From NCBI GenBank assembly GCA_020747065.1, contig JAGMVK010000007.1:2294001-2358000 (forward strand): a stretch of DNA of 64,000 bases, read 5' to 3'. The translations under genes were made by a program, and so were the position numbers. The number at the start of each line of letters is the position of its first letter. Within the stretch, counting starts at the first letter, position 1. The stretch is from Cadophora sp. MPI-SDFR-AT-0126. Taxonomy: Eukaryota > Ascomycota > Leotiomycetes > Helotiales > Ploettnerulaceae. The notes beneath the pieces were generated by a model, which saw nothing but the letters and a program-made list of their open reading frames with translations, made no database searches and had not been told where the DNA came from. Shown one piece after another: positions 37,075 to 49,700 of the stretch.

Positions 37075-37776
37075 ATGGTAGGTGTAATTTCCTATCACCA
37101 ATGAATCTTATCGATGGAGGAAGATGTAAGGGAGAATCGGGACGAGTAGGACGACCCTGGAAAGCTGGAAGACAAAAATCACGAACCATCAACGACACTG
37201 GCGGCAGCAACGAGCCCATCCTCCATCAAGACATAAAGCTATACGGGTGGTATCAAGACTATTGGAAGAGGAAGCTAACCGATCTCCCCAGGTCAACGTT
37301 CCCAAGACTCGTCGCACCTACTGCAAGGGAAAGGAGTGTAGGAAGCATACGAATCATAAGGTCACGCAATACAAGGCCGGAAAGGTATACCTCGAGCGAC
37401 ATTCATACGGAGAAGGAACGAGGTTCTGACATTCTGGGATAGGCATCTCTTTTCGCGCAAGGAAAGCGTCGTTATGATCGCAAGCAGTCCGGTTATGGTG
37501 GTCAGACAAAACCTGTTTTCCACAAGAAGGCAAAGACAACGAAGAAGGTCGTGTTGAGATTGGAGTGCACAGCTTGCAAGACGAAGGCACAGTTGGCGTT
37601 GAAGCGATGCAAGCATTTCGAGCTTGGGTATGTTTCCCTGGACCCGACTTGCGACACATCACAGACCACTCAATTTTCTTACCTTCTACACGACCGCTTT
37701 GTGAACTATGATAGATGAAAGCTAACAAATCAACAGTGGTGACAAGAAGACCAAGGGTGCTGCGCTGGTATTCTAG
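37075..37776 (+). CDS. RPL42: 60S ribosomal protein eL42 (L44e/L36a)
   Basis: Large-subunit ribosomal protein near the tRNA exit site. Exons 37075-37077 (the ATG alone), 37292-37384, 37443-37627 and 37737-37776 give 106 residues: [20 protein letters not shown] at the start, then [20 protein letters not shown], ending [12 protein letters not shown]. This is the full family length. The Zn-binding cysteines are present as CKGKEC and [17 protein letters not shown]. Residue 56 is Pro (QTKPVFHKK); in yeasts, replacing this Pro by Gln gives cycloheximide resistance, so the sequence predicts sensitivity. A first exon of just the start codon followed by a long intron (214 bp) is a common ribosomal-protein layout. 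Confidence 0.96.
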
Positions 37777-38555
37777 GTGTTCTGCTGCTACTGCTTTTGC
37801 AATGACTCCCCCTTATTTCACCTGGACATGGGCATGGGCATGGATGGACGGACTGGCGGATTTTGCGTGGACACAATGGTAGAGCTGGACGGTGCAGAGG
37901 ATTCTCGACGTCATTCAGATCTCTGTATCTTATTCTGCGCCGCCCATGGAGCATAGCAAAACGTTCGCTCATACCAAGCATGCAATTCCGATCTCTGTAC
38001 CAGGCTGGATAATTTTAGGCTTTGTGACTTGGAATGTGGTGATGGGGGGAATGTGAAATTCCGTTGTACTGAAATGCTCAGTTGTCCATCTTGAGCAGAT
38101 CAGAGGGGCCATGTTTCGAACCTCTCCATCATGCGTACGTGCTTTCCCTGGAAGTGACACCTGGTAGACCCAGCGCCGAATTTCGCATTGGTTCCTTCGC
38201 AAGAGCCTGTGCCAGTCCCATTGCGCAAAAGGACGGCTGATGTTGTCTTGGCGTTCTCGAGAAATTGATCGGTAAGATATCCCCAGCTTGTCACTACTTA
38301 AGTCTAGTCGAGCGACTGAGATTGTCACTTGCCCTGCCAATTGCGAGCTGCCTTCTGACAGCATCCAATCACTCTCTCACTTGCTGGTCTTCCAACAAAG
38401 ATATTTTGAATATGTCCTAAACCATCTAATTTCCGAATCTGACTTCTTAATGGGCCTCTAAATCACTCTCTAGATTGCCCTCGAATCTAGATACATCAGC
38501 TAGGGCTAACGTCAACCAGTAATCTTCCAATCAAAATGTTTTGCAACTACTATCT
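37777..38555. other. Convergent intergenic region
   Basis: About 780 bp between converging genes. Contains a short GGGCAT repeat around 37825-37845. No gene supported. Confidence 0.45.
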
Positions 38556-39817
38556 TCAAAAACCCTTCCCAAGTCTTACAGTCTTCCCCCCTCCATACCA
38601 CAGTGTCCCCATCCTAAAATCTAAACCTCTCTCCTGCCCAACGATCCACTCTCCCTCAACATTTCTCTCCTCTCCTTTCGGCCAAAACTCCTTTTCCAGC
38701 CAAACATTGATTTCCTCAATCAACTCAATAAACTTGACCATCTTCTCTGGACTGGCATGATCCTCCTGAGTCAAGAATCGACCAACTGTGATATGTGAGC
38801 TAGGAACTACATATCTAGAATCCACAGTGACGCCTGTTGCAGAGGCGATATTAAAAAGGTCTCTTCGTAGGTGGTGATATGTATATTCATCGTCTTTCTT
38901 CGTTCTTTCCGATTCATCTGGAGAGGAAGAAGCAGGTAAACCTTCTCCTGCAGCGGGCAGGAAGGAGAGCGCGAGAGCTGCGCCATCGTAGGAGATCATG
39001 GGTTTGATGAGCCGTGGCCGGTGCATGTAGGTGAAATCTGTGATCTTCTCGGTGGCTTCGGGACCCAATGCCTCGATAATGGCCGTGATTTGTGGTTCGG
39101 TGAGGGAGTGTGTTAGCTCGAGGGCTGTGAGATGAAGATTTGGGACGGGCATGAGCCAGAGTTCTGGCTGCTGTTAGTCATGAATTCAGAAGCCAGAACC
39201 ATGAACTGGAAGGTGGGGGGCGGGGTAACAATGTCTTGAAAGTGGTGGCTGTGAGGAGAAGACTTTTCGTCTTTTTTCGTTTCTCCAATAATGTGAGAGC
39301 CAGATAGACGTACTTGGTGCTAGAGTGAGCAATTTCTGCTGGACTTGGTCGACTAGAGAGCGAATGTGAGATGGCGGTCTGGCCCAGAATACGAGACAGT
39401 TTCTTGGGTCTACGAAGCCGGGTTCGATTGAAGGGTCCATCAATCGTTCCAGAATTGGGTCAATGATTAGCCCCGAGAAGTCTGGAGAGAGGAGCTTCGC
39501 TTTCTGTTGACCATTGCGAGTATTGCGATGTGTTGCATAACGGGCTTGGAGTTGTGCCTGAGATCTTGTTAGCTTCTGCTTCAAGGACTCCGTAAATGCA
39601 GATGACTTGCAAAATAGCACATCTTGCAAAGGGACTTTGTGCTCTGCTCAAGGTGCACCGCTTAAGTAGGAAGGGGAGAGTGAAAAACACTAACTGCATC
39701 ATCGTTACACGCCTCGAGGAGAGCATCATAGGGATTTGCATATGCTGAGATGTCAACTCCAGAGAGATCCTCGAATTTGTTCCTCGAGTCTGCCGTTTCC
39801 AAAATTTGGGGAGCCAT
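38556..39817 (-). CDS. 2H-phosphoesterase-like (RNA ligase/CPDase fold) protein
   Basis: Exons 39817-39695, 39557-39314 and 39163-38556 give 324 residues. Two HxT motifs sit where the 2H family places its catalytic pairs: NLHLTALEL (His133, Thr135) and SSHITVGRF (His246, Thr248), 113 residues apart. Family members act on 2',3'-cyclic phosphate or 2'-5' bonds in RNA or small cyclic nucleotides; the substrate here is unknown. The N-terminal third (YANPYDALLEACNDDA, then AQLQARYATHRNTRN and FSGLIIDPILERLMDPSIEP) and the phrase LVFWARPPSHIRSLVDQVQ look like a fungal version of the fold. The second join uses an AG 8 bases before the CTCTGG that continues the frame. Comparable fungal proteins are annotated as RNA ligase/cyclic nucleotide phosphodiesterases. 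Confidence 0.75.
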
Positions 39818-42800
39818 CTCGAATCTTTTGATAGAAATTACTTGAAAGAAGAGTTCGAATCTAGGACCAGCTGAAAAAGTAAATGAATTAATGTTCGCCT
39901 AGCAATACAAAAGTCCCAGCCTTGTTCACGCCGGCTGAACCTCGAGTCGCTGATTGGTCGTTATAGCCATAACCCTTGTGCTAAAAAAGAACGCTAACTT
40001 CGAGTCCCCCACCTCAACACTCCTCGAGCGCGTCTTCCAAAACACTATGCTCGTTCTCGAAATCACAACCACCATTCTACGAGCACAATGAAAACAATAC
40101 AGGAAGGTTACAGGCAAGTGAGGAAGCAAATATCTGCACTCTGCGAAGCCTTCGATGGCTAAGAAAGGAATGATTTCCACCAAAATCTGTCAGACTTCGT
40201 CTGCTGCTCAGCTTCGAGCGCTCCTGCCACAGTCGAACATCTCTCTCTGAAGTCTATCATCAGCATCAAAAGGAAGTAGCACCCTCTCTACATCGCTCCC
40301 AGGCTTCTTGGAGACCACTCTCTGTTCAATTACTGGTAAGGATGCTCAAGCTGGAAGACTTCCCAGGGCTTTTGAGAGTCCCTCGGTCTCGACTCTATTG
40401 ACCTTCCCGACATGGAAACAATGCAGCTCCGACTTTTCTTTCGACAATCATCACACAAAGGCCGGCTCCATGCCCTCACCACTCCCATAGCTTCTGAAGC
40501 TAATGTCGCTCAGAAGTAACGGCCCATAGAGTACTGTACACCTCCAGAGGACTTGTAAGTCACTTTCCGATTCACGTTTCCACAACCAACAGTATTCCTG
40601 GCTTCTCTCTCCATTGCATCCTCCCCTCCTAATTCACTCTCCACTACCGACACATCGCCTTAAAATTGTCTCCACAGCCAAGGCAGTCCATCTCAGCTGA
40701 TGCCTTACTTCGTAGCCTGCCTTCACCCCTGGCTGCTTCGCAGGAAGCATTTCATCTGCGGACTGTACTACACTACTTGCCCCACTTGAGGAGTTCAGCG
40801 GACCTCAAGATCATATCCCCATCATCGCAATGTATGTCTTACCCTCGAAATATCTTTTTACACACCTAGTACTGCATACCAGAACACAGAAAAGATCGTT
40901 TCCCCTCAGCTTGACCCCGTTCCGCCTTAAATACAAAGCTGGCTCCTACTTTTTGGGTCACACATTATCCACAGCAGTGTCACTGATCCTTCACCTACTG
41001 CCCTTCGTACCTCTGCAATTTTCGAATTGTGGGTTTTGTATTTGAAGGTTTCACGGCTCAGCAACCACGGTACATGGACTAACAGTCTTTTAGGTATAGC
41101 TCCACTTGGAGTACTGTATGGTCTTGTTCACTTCCCAGACTTTGCCATTATTTATCAGGAAGAAACAGTTGCGGGACTACCGGTCTGGATCCATATCTCC
41201 CAATGACCTTCAGCATTCCTAGGGCCTTTCATGGCAGTTCGCTGTGTTCTTGATCTGGTCCTGCGATGATGTTACTGTCTTGGCGCAAAATCGACGCAAC
41301 AAGGACTCGCCTCTTTACCGACTCCTGTCGCTCTTTACGGAAGAAACAACACCTGGCTCACCCGGACCGGCTGACACCCTGCGAGGCCACATGTTCATAT
41401 TCGCACGAGTCCATTATCCAACCAGCACCCCAGCCTTGCACATCAACCTTGAAACATTGGTAAACCAAAGAGTTCATCCATGATACACTTGTGCTGGCGA
41501 AGCTTTCCGCACATAAAGTAAAATGTTCTGCTGCTAAGTAGCAAAGACAGGATACTCTCCAGACTTTGCGTGTGCGATGAACACTGTACAGAAGGGCTTG
41601 AAATAGTCTATAAAAAGACGGATGTACTCGATGCAATATTCGTGCGCAGCGGCCATCTGTTGGGAAACGGCTCGATCTCCTCAAATATGGTCCACTAAGG
41701 CCACCGGTTCGGTTCCGGACACGACTACCATTTTTGGATTTCAAGTTCTTTTGTCTCGTCTCCATAAAAGGGAGTTCATACGAGGTCCATCATTTTTCTC
41801 AAGTTGAGACATATTTCGCGGACTGTAAAGTTCCTTCTCCTAGATATCTTCTCTGAGCCATAGGCTTCCTGCTAGAACAACGACTTTTTACGGCACGCCG
41901 GTTCTAGACGGTCATCGTTCTGATTTGTATACATCTGGGATCAAGAAGGTATGATACTATACAGCTTCCATTGCCTTTCCGCCGGAATGACCTCCATAGA
42001 TCACCTCTCTTGCGGCCGAATACGTTCTGTTCCTCTTGACATTACGCAAGCCTTAGAGTTCTTTGGTATTCTCCGAACGCCTGGCAGCACAAGTTGTGCT
42101 GCAGATTAGCAGCCAGCTCATTTGTACTTTTGCAAACAAAAGATATTGGAACATTGGTACTGTATGCTCATACACACCATGGGTTGTACATCAGTGCGAA
42201 GTATTGTGCTGGCGGACAAAGAACCTTCAGTCCTTCGCATATAGAGCCTTAAAGAGATGCTGTATGTATTTCATTTGTGTCTCCCAACAATTCCGCCCTT
42301 GTTCCCTTTGTCAGTTGACTCGAGCAACTCTCAAAGAACACCACAACAAAGGACTGGATTGTGAAGCTCCAGCTCCAGCTCCACAGAAGAATACCTGGGA
42401 TGAAGCCTGTAATTGCTATAGACATAGCAGCAGACTGTAGGTCTGTTGATGCTGAGCTGACCGGGTATCTGGCAATATCCTTGTGAAATTTCCTCTCATA
42501 AAAAGAGACCTTTGGCATTGTATTCAGATGTGACAGATACATTCAGCAGAAGAGGATGTAGAAGGGGAGGATAAGGCACCGTTGTTTGTCGTTCAATTGG
42601 TTGTTCATTCCGGAATCCTCAAGCTAAGTCTACCAATTCATTGCGAAGGGGCTTCAATCTGTGTTGTGGAGACAAACTCCAGGGATCGTGGATAGGAGGC
42701 TCGGCGTGATAGGGAGTGCGACCTCTCTCGTTCAAGTGAGGGGGTGAATTCGAATTCACCACGAGCATTGCCTGCCTTTCATGATCATGCTGCCAGCTTT

Positions 42801-43054
42801 GACCAGAAAACCCATGTCAGCGTTGGATGTTCAGCGTTGGATGAGTGTTATTGAAGAAATCTTGGACAACTTGGAGTGGTTATCTTATCTTTGATAGCAA
42901 GCTGGGAGCTGGGAGACGCCAGGTCTTTTGTCAATGTCTTAGCGACTTTTGGTTTGGTCCGGTAGACATGATATTGCGGTGATTCTGTACAGATCCCGGG
43001 TATCCAAGTTCCTGGATTGTGACACGGGTTGGAAGAGCCCACTCGGTGTTCGAA

Positions 43055-43193
43055 GAAGTGAAGTGGCTCGAGGAAGTGAAGTGGCTCGAGGAAGTGAAGT
43101 GGCTCGAGGAAGTGAAGTGGCTCGAGGAAGTGAAGTGGCTCGAGGAAGTGAAGTGGCTCGAGGAAGTGAAGTGGCTCGAGGAAGTGAAGTGGC
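43055..43193. repeat. 18-bp minisatellite, 7.7 copies
   Basis: Seven identical head-to-tail copies of GAAGTGAAGTGGCTCGAG (43055-43180) and a partial copy to 43193. Each unit includes a CTCGAG palindrome. As 18 is a multiple of three, frames stay open across it on both strands (EVKWLE repeated on +; LHFLEP and ATSLPR repeated on -). These are artefacts of the repeat, not good evidence of genes. Confidence 0.95.
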
Positions 43194-43389
43194 AAGGCTG
43201 TTGAGGAGTTCACGTTTGGAAGCGAGGAGCCCGATACCCGAGTATATCTTCCGCGCAGCACCTCGAACCTCCTCCTCAACAAACTCGAAAATTTCTTTCG
43301 CCAGCACCGTAGCGATAGGAAAGCACTACCAACCCACACCAAGTACTTTCTTGCTATAGCGAGATCAATTGCATAGCATAGAAGAGCGA

Positions 43390-43726
43390 GTAAGTCATCT
43401 CCTGTGGTCAATTACTCTCCAAAGTCAAACCCCGTTTCTCCTCCTGCCTCGATTCCCTGCCCTCTACAAGATCTGCAGTGCCATTGCCTCTGCAATTGCC
43501 TCTGCCATTGGCACCTGCACATCTCCATCCTCGTACTCCGCACCACGGAAGCCTCTTGGTCTTGTTCGCGAACAATTCGAGGGCGCTCTCGCTGCCGGTC
43601 GCAGGATTCGTCTCTTCCCCCTTCAGTCTTACCTACTGTCCACGAGCAAGTGTACCATCTCATGACGCCGTCACACCACTGGCATGATAGCTTGTGTAGA
43701 ATACAATTGCTGACTTGGCGCTACAG
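43390..43726 (+). other. Possible 5'-leader intron of the DNMT5-type gene
   Basis: Begins GTAAGT (43390) and ends CTACAG (43726), with a TTGCTGAC branch-like site about 20 bases before the end and only 10 bases before the ATG at 43737. If spliced, the leader exon would start near the minisatellite. No coding capacity needed from it. Confidence 0.35.
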
Positions 43727-43736
43727 GACCGTAAAG

Positions 43737-46700
43737 ATGGCGCGCGAGCTCCGCCCTAGAGCCGCGAAGGCCCAAGCTGTTGTGAACTTGTCGAACACAG
43801 CTAGCTCATCAGACAACCATATCGATTTGACCATGACAGATAGTGAACCGGAGCAGGACAATGACAATGACCTAGAGCAAGAATCTGATCTGGACATGGA
43901 TGATAGTCCGTTCGTCCCTCCAGTCATGTCTGCCGAGTCGGACGATGACTCTGAGGTCGAGGACGAGCATGATTCTGGAGAGGACGACGAATTTGAGTTC
44001 CGAGCTGCCAAGAGACAACGAGTCGCGACAGGTAAGTCAACGAACATCCTAATTACGACTAGATATTTCGCTAATCATTACAATCATAGAAGAAAGCCCG
44101 GCTTTTGAGTATCCACCGCCACGCTCCCCCAAGGTTACAATCCGCTGCCTCCAGCAATTGCTCGCAGATGAGATCGCTAAGATCAAGGTTGCCGCAAACG
44201 TCTCTCAATCCGGCCAGCCCAGCTCATTTGCTCCCCAAGATTCAACCAAGGAGCCGGTCACCGAGATGATTATTGACTCTGAGCGCGCTTTAGCTGAATC
44301 TGAGGTTCCGAAGCCCGTCCAGAAGACAACCCAAGCCAAGGGCCGAAAGCCGAGAGTTAAGAGTGCTATTCGGCTCGCGAAAGAGGCTGAAACCAAGCGA
44401 AAGCGCGACGAGGCCAAGGCTATCAAGGAAGCCAAGAAAGCTGAGGCTCAGGCTGCGAAGGACGCCGCCAGAGAACAGAAGCAAGTTCAGAAGGACGCTC
44501 AACAGGCTAAGAAGGACGCTGAACGGGCTAAGAAGGCCGCTGAACAGGCTAAGAAGGCCGCTGCAAAGGCTGCAAAGACTGTGGTATCTAAGAAGCAGTC
44601 TAAGCAGCCAGAGGATGAGGAATCAACAGATTGCGAGGCAAATGACAATCAAGATGAAGACGATGATGATATCTACATCTCCAAGACTTCGTTAGACAAG
44701 GCCCAGAAGAAGAAGCCGTACAACTTCGAGCCTGGATACGACGCGAACTTGCCTCCCCTGACCTCCACCACGGAGATCTTTTCGCATCTTGGTCAAGCAT
44801 TGATCGACAATGGCATCGAAAAGCTCGCAAAGATGATGAAAGGTCGTGATATAAATGTTGGCACATTCTGTTCTGGTACAGAAGCCCCAGTTCTGGCCTA
44901 TAAAATGCTCACAGACTGTAAGTGTACTTTACTGAGTATTTATAGACTTTGCTAATTCATTTGCCCCAGACTTCTCTACTCAAGGCATTACATTGAACTT
45001 TCACCAGCCCATCAGCGCTGAGATTGACCCCGTAAAATCTGCATTCATCGAGAGAAACTATTCCCCTAAGATCAGTGCTCGAGACATTACCGAGATTTTG
45101 GTCCAAAGAGACAAGGATCCCGAGTGGGAGACCGAATGGGTTTTGTAAGTTCTCATCGTCAGCTCAAAAGTTTGTATTCCAAATACTAATACGCCCCAGC
45201 ACAACCTCATACGGTGGCAAGGTCAAGATTCCGGGTAATCTGGACATTCTTGTTGCAGGATTCTGCTGTGATGATTTCTCCACGCTCAATAACCATCGGA
45301 AGAACCTAAACGAGAAGGGCGAGTCTGGAGACACCTTTTTCGCCATTCTCGAATACGTCAACAGATACCGTCCAAAGATGGTGATTCTCGAGAATGTGAC
45401 CGGCGCTCCGTGGATCGACGCTAAGATCAAGGATAAGGATAGGAAGAATGGGAAAGGCGATCCGATCATTGGCATTGACAAGCACTTTCAAGATCTTGAG
45501 TATGAGGCGATCTTCATGAAGCTTGATACCAAGCAGCACTATCTGCCCCATACTCGCCAGCGTGGTTACATGCTCTGTGTTCTCCGCGAAAATTGCGAGG
45601 GAGGTGTTGCCGGCTTACAGAAGCATGCGGAATCATTTATGGCGCTTGTTAACAAGTTGAAGCGGCCAGCAAGCGTTCCTATGGAGGCCATGTTGCTAGA
45701 TTTCGATTCTCCCCTTCTCTCTGGCACTGGGAGAGATTATGCACCAAAGCAGAGACAAGAGCCATCCTGGGTAAAGTGTAAGCTTGGCCATGAGAAGTAT
45801 GTTCAAGAAAATGGACTTGGAAACCGGCACCCCATTACAAGCTGGCGGCCGAATGGATATAGGATCGTCCCTGATTACTACAGCCGCGATCTTTCCTTCA
45901 CCTCTCGGACGCTTGACTTTATCGATATTTCTCATCTTCGGAACATCTTATTTAAGGGTCTTGATGATCGTACCTATGGGTGAGTCCTTCTCTTTTCATT
46001 TGCGATCAAGACATACTAACAGTCCCTCTCTAGCCGCTTCTTGGAGTTATCACAGAATGTTTTTCGCTATGAGGATACAAATCCCACCGGAATTACCGGT
46101 TGCGTCAATCCGACCAACTTCATCTTCCTGACTTCCCGTGGTAGCCGTCTGTCAGGGACTGACGCTCTCATCGCCCAGGGATTAAATTCGGATGCTGTTG
46201 ACATCATGAACATGTCGGACAGTCTCTTGAATGACATGAGCGGCAATGCCATGACATCTACTGTCGTAGCTACATTCATGTTTGCCGCACTGATTGTGTT
46301 CAGAGAGGTATTCAAGTTCGAGGGCTGCGCCAGACCTGACCCAGTTGCCGATTTCGTTCCAGAGCATCTTGGTGACGGACTGCTGGTACCTCATGAGTCC
46401 TATCCAACCACCTACACACCAATTTCCTTTGAAAAGATTACCGCTCTCGCTAAACAGACTGTCCGAATGTGTGTTTGCGAAGGTCAAAAGCTGGTCACTC
46501 CACGAGAAATTCAACAATGCAAGGTTTGCAAAGCCACCTCGTGCGTCAAGTGTGGGCGTAATCCCGTCCACCATTATGAGTCGATCTCTATTGAGCGTAA
46601 GCAGCCGGTTGAATTTGAAAACGCGATCAACAAGGCTTTACCATTTCAGATCGACCTCCGTCATCTCTCTTCGAGTGCCACTGTGGATTTCCTCAACCAA

Positions 46701-49700
46701 GCCAGAAAGCTCGAGCTACAACCTGGTTTCACTCGGGAATCCTGGAACAGCATGATCGACAAGGTCGAGCAAGCCTTCTCGGCCACCGTCTTCTACAGAA
46801 GTATTCGCCGCGCTGATTGCTTCCAGATTGTTTACGATTCTCCGCAAGCTTTGTTGAAGCTGACTGTGTCATCCACTTCCGTCGAATGGCAGCTGTACGC
46901 AAATGTGCCTTGCGAACCTTTGGCATCCAGCACAGGCAAATATCTGAGACGTTTCCCTATTGCTCGTATGCGTCCGACAGGTCAGGATATCGTGAAAGGC
47001 GATTGGCAATTGTGGAATCCGAAGAAAATCATTCTTCAAACCACCATTACTTCCAGTGGGCCATTGGAGGAGTCATTCGAGAATGAGAGAGGCTTGGTTG
47101 ACTTCTCAACAACATACATCTATCCCAGCATTACCGTTGCCGCTAGAAGAAGCTACAGCACAGAGTATCTTGACCAGGATATCTTGGGAGAGTACGTCCG
47201 CTCTGTCAAGTGTGGCCAGGCCTGGAACTCTGTTCATGCTCGCAAGTCTACTGATGGCGCGGAGCCATTGCTACTCTTCTACAATCAGCACCTTCACAGA
47301 GGCGACCCCAAGGACTTCTTCTTCTCGTTCTCCAATGACGTTGCTCGAAAGCGCTATGCTGAGGAGCTAGCTGTTGTCTGCGACTTACCTTCTTCATGGC
47401 GTCAACCCACGGTAATTGCTACCGAAACTGCTTCAGGCCTCACAGTCCAAGGAGTGCCAATCGCCGATTTCGCAGGCAAACATGTTGAGGACGTGGATAT
47501 ATGCCTCAATGGCTATTGGGTTCCCATTCCTGGTCTCCAATTTGGCTTGAACTCTCGGGAATCGATCACCTACAACCGCCTACCTGCCAAGCTCGATTTC
47601 TCCCAATCATCCTGTAATAAAAATCACGCCGTTTTTGACATGGCAGTTCAATTATTACACAAGCCGTCCTTTACATACCGTAAGGGTACATGGACCATCA
47701 TTTGCAAAGCCAACAAGACACCGTTTTGGAATGCATATCGCTGTCTTGTCGAGAAAGAACTTGTCCTGGCCGGGCATTGTGAATTGGACAACTCCTGGGT
47801 TCAATACAAGGGTGATGTGACAACATGTTCAGATTGCTCTCCACCTCCACCATCAATGCAGTGGACATTCGACAGAACTAAGGGCAGAGGGTTTGGAAAG
47901 CAGATCCCCGTGGAAAATCCAGAGCAGGCATCCGTTCACGAGCGAGCCATGAAGAACAGACCTTCTGCCATCGAGGCGGTTTATCGAGTCAGTGCCAACA
48001 ACATGCTGGACCTCAAAATTGCCATCAACCCGATGACACTCATGCATCGAGCTATGGGCAGCCTTCTGCTTGACGACACATCTAGTCGTACGGGCGAGCT
48101 TATTGGAAATAGCCTTGAAACCAGCTTCCGCTTGATCACTGACGACGGCAAGGCGGTACTGCCAGTATCTACTGGTTTCGTTGTGCAAAGCACCAAGGAT
48201 GTTGTGCCTCTTCCAACCCTGGTCGATCCTGAGAGCCCATTTACTGGATTTTCAACCAAACCAATTCCATTGCTACCCGCGCAGTCAAAAGTCCTTACCT
48301 GGATGCTTGACCAAGAACGTAATCCACAACCATTTGTTGAGCAAGTCGTAGCTGAGGCTTCTGCAGAAGACATTGGGTACCGCCTAGAAGGCAAGGCCAC
48401 ACGTAAAGTCAAAGTGGCAGGCGGCATCCTAGGCCAGGCAGTTGGGTTCGGTAAGACAATCCTTATCTTGTCAATTATTGCTTTCCGGTTCAAGGAAGCC
48501 CAAGAACATGCACGTAATGCACCGAACGTCGAGGGCGCGATTCGCACGCAAGCAACCCTGGTCCTGGTTCCACCTCATCTGGTAGATCAATGGAGCAGTG
48601 AAGCCCGGAAGTTCATGAACTTGCTTTACGGTAAGGTCATCGTTATCAAGCGGCCGGCTAAATTGAAGACTTTGACTGTCCGTCAGATCAAGGAAGCTGC
48701 AATTGTCATCGTTCCTTGGGACATTTGTTCCAAGGACCCATATCAAGAGGCATTTGCGCAGTTCTCTGGTAATGTTCGATATGCTAGCAATGCAACAATG
48801 CGAGCCCAACGCGAGTGGCAAAAGTACTCTGCAGGTAAGTTTGCAGCAAACGTGGAGGCTCTCAAGTCGTACTCGAAGAAACCAACATCCTTCAAGAAAG
48901 TTTTGAAGGCACAGTTCGAAGCCAGTATCGCCGAGACCAACGAGCATGATGAGTACGTTCCATCAAAACATGTCACTGGGGCTAAGTATGAGCATGCTCT
49001 GGCCCGGAGTCGTCAAATCGGAGAGAAGCGTAAGAGAATTGACGCTTCGGACTACAAGTTCCTCAATGTCTTCGATTTTGATAAAATGGCCAATGGTAAT
49101 GGCATCGATGATCTTCGTCACATTCTTCTTGAGATGTTCAGCTGGGAGCGTGTTGTGATCGACGAGCACACATACGGCAAAGCACGCCCTGGGCTCATCC
49201 TCGAGTTCGTTCGGTGCTCCAACATATGGCTCCTTTCGGGCACGCCTAGTCTGAGCTCCTTCCATGATGTCAAGGCAATGGCCTCATTGCTCGGAGTCAA
49301 TCTCGGTTGCGACGACCATTCCATCATGAAGTCGGATGTCTTGAGAAAGAAGATGAGTGAATTCACTGGTAAGCCCTCAGGTATTACTTTTGCTTCTTCT
49401 TTCCTACTGACCTAATCGTGAAACAGCATCCGAGAAATTTTCTATGTACCAGGAAACTCCTACCTTAGCCTGGCAACAAAACAGAATGAAGCACGCTCAA
49501 ACATTCTTAGATCATTTCGCGAGACAGGTACGTTATACAGCTTTTGATGCATGGACGCATACTAATATAAAGCCAGGATGAGGTCGATGTGTCCGGGGTC
49601 AAGATCGAGCGACATATCATTCGCGTTGATCAAAGTCCTTCCGAGAAAGCTCTGTACATGGAACTTATGAACCATGTGGTCGCCAATGATTTCTGGCTCA

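Larger units (their letters stand above)
39818..43736. other. 3.9-kb gene-poor region upstream of the methyltransferase gene
   Basis: No gene is supported on either strand; open frames are short and overlap. It contains simple duplications (AGCTCC repeats near 42366, a 14-bp duplication near 42815-42842) and the 18-bp minisatellite at 43055-43193. The last part, from about 43390, is probably the 5' leader of the DNMT5-type gene. Confidence 0.5.

Noticed and set aside
41700..41720. tRNA T-arm-like hairpin (CCGGTTCGGTTCCGG)
   Set aside because: The T-loop sequence is off consensus, the stem is only four pairs, and no convincing clover-leaf forms upstream.
43055..43193. CRISPR-like array
   Set aside because: Units are directly adjacent with no spacers, in a eukaryotic genome; it is a minisatellite.
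42848..43411. Long minus- and plus-strand frames across the 18-bp repeat (repeated LHFLEP, ATSLPR, EVKWLE)
   Set aside because: The repeat length is a multiple of three and has no stop in several frames, so these frames are open by construction. Flanking residues show no family or splice support.
46041..49415. Separate 1124-codon gene inside the DNMT5-type locus
   Set aside because: It begins at a TTG and its first residues continue the preceding exon across a good 54-bp intron; its end runs into the next intron. It is one exon of the larger gene.
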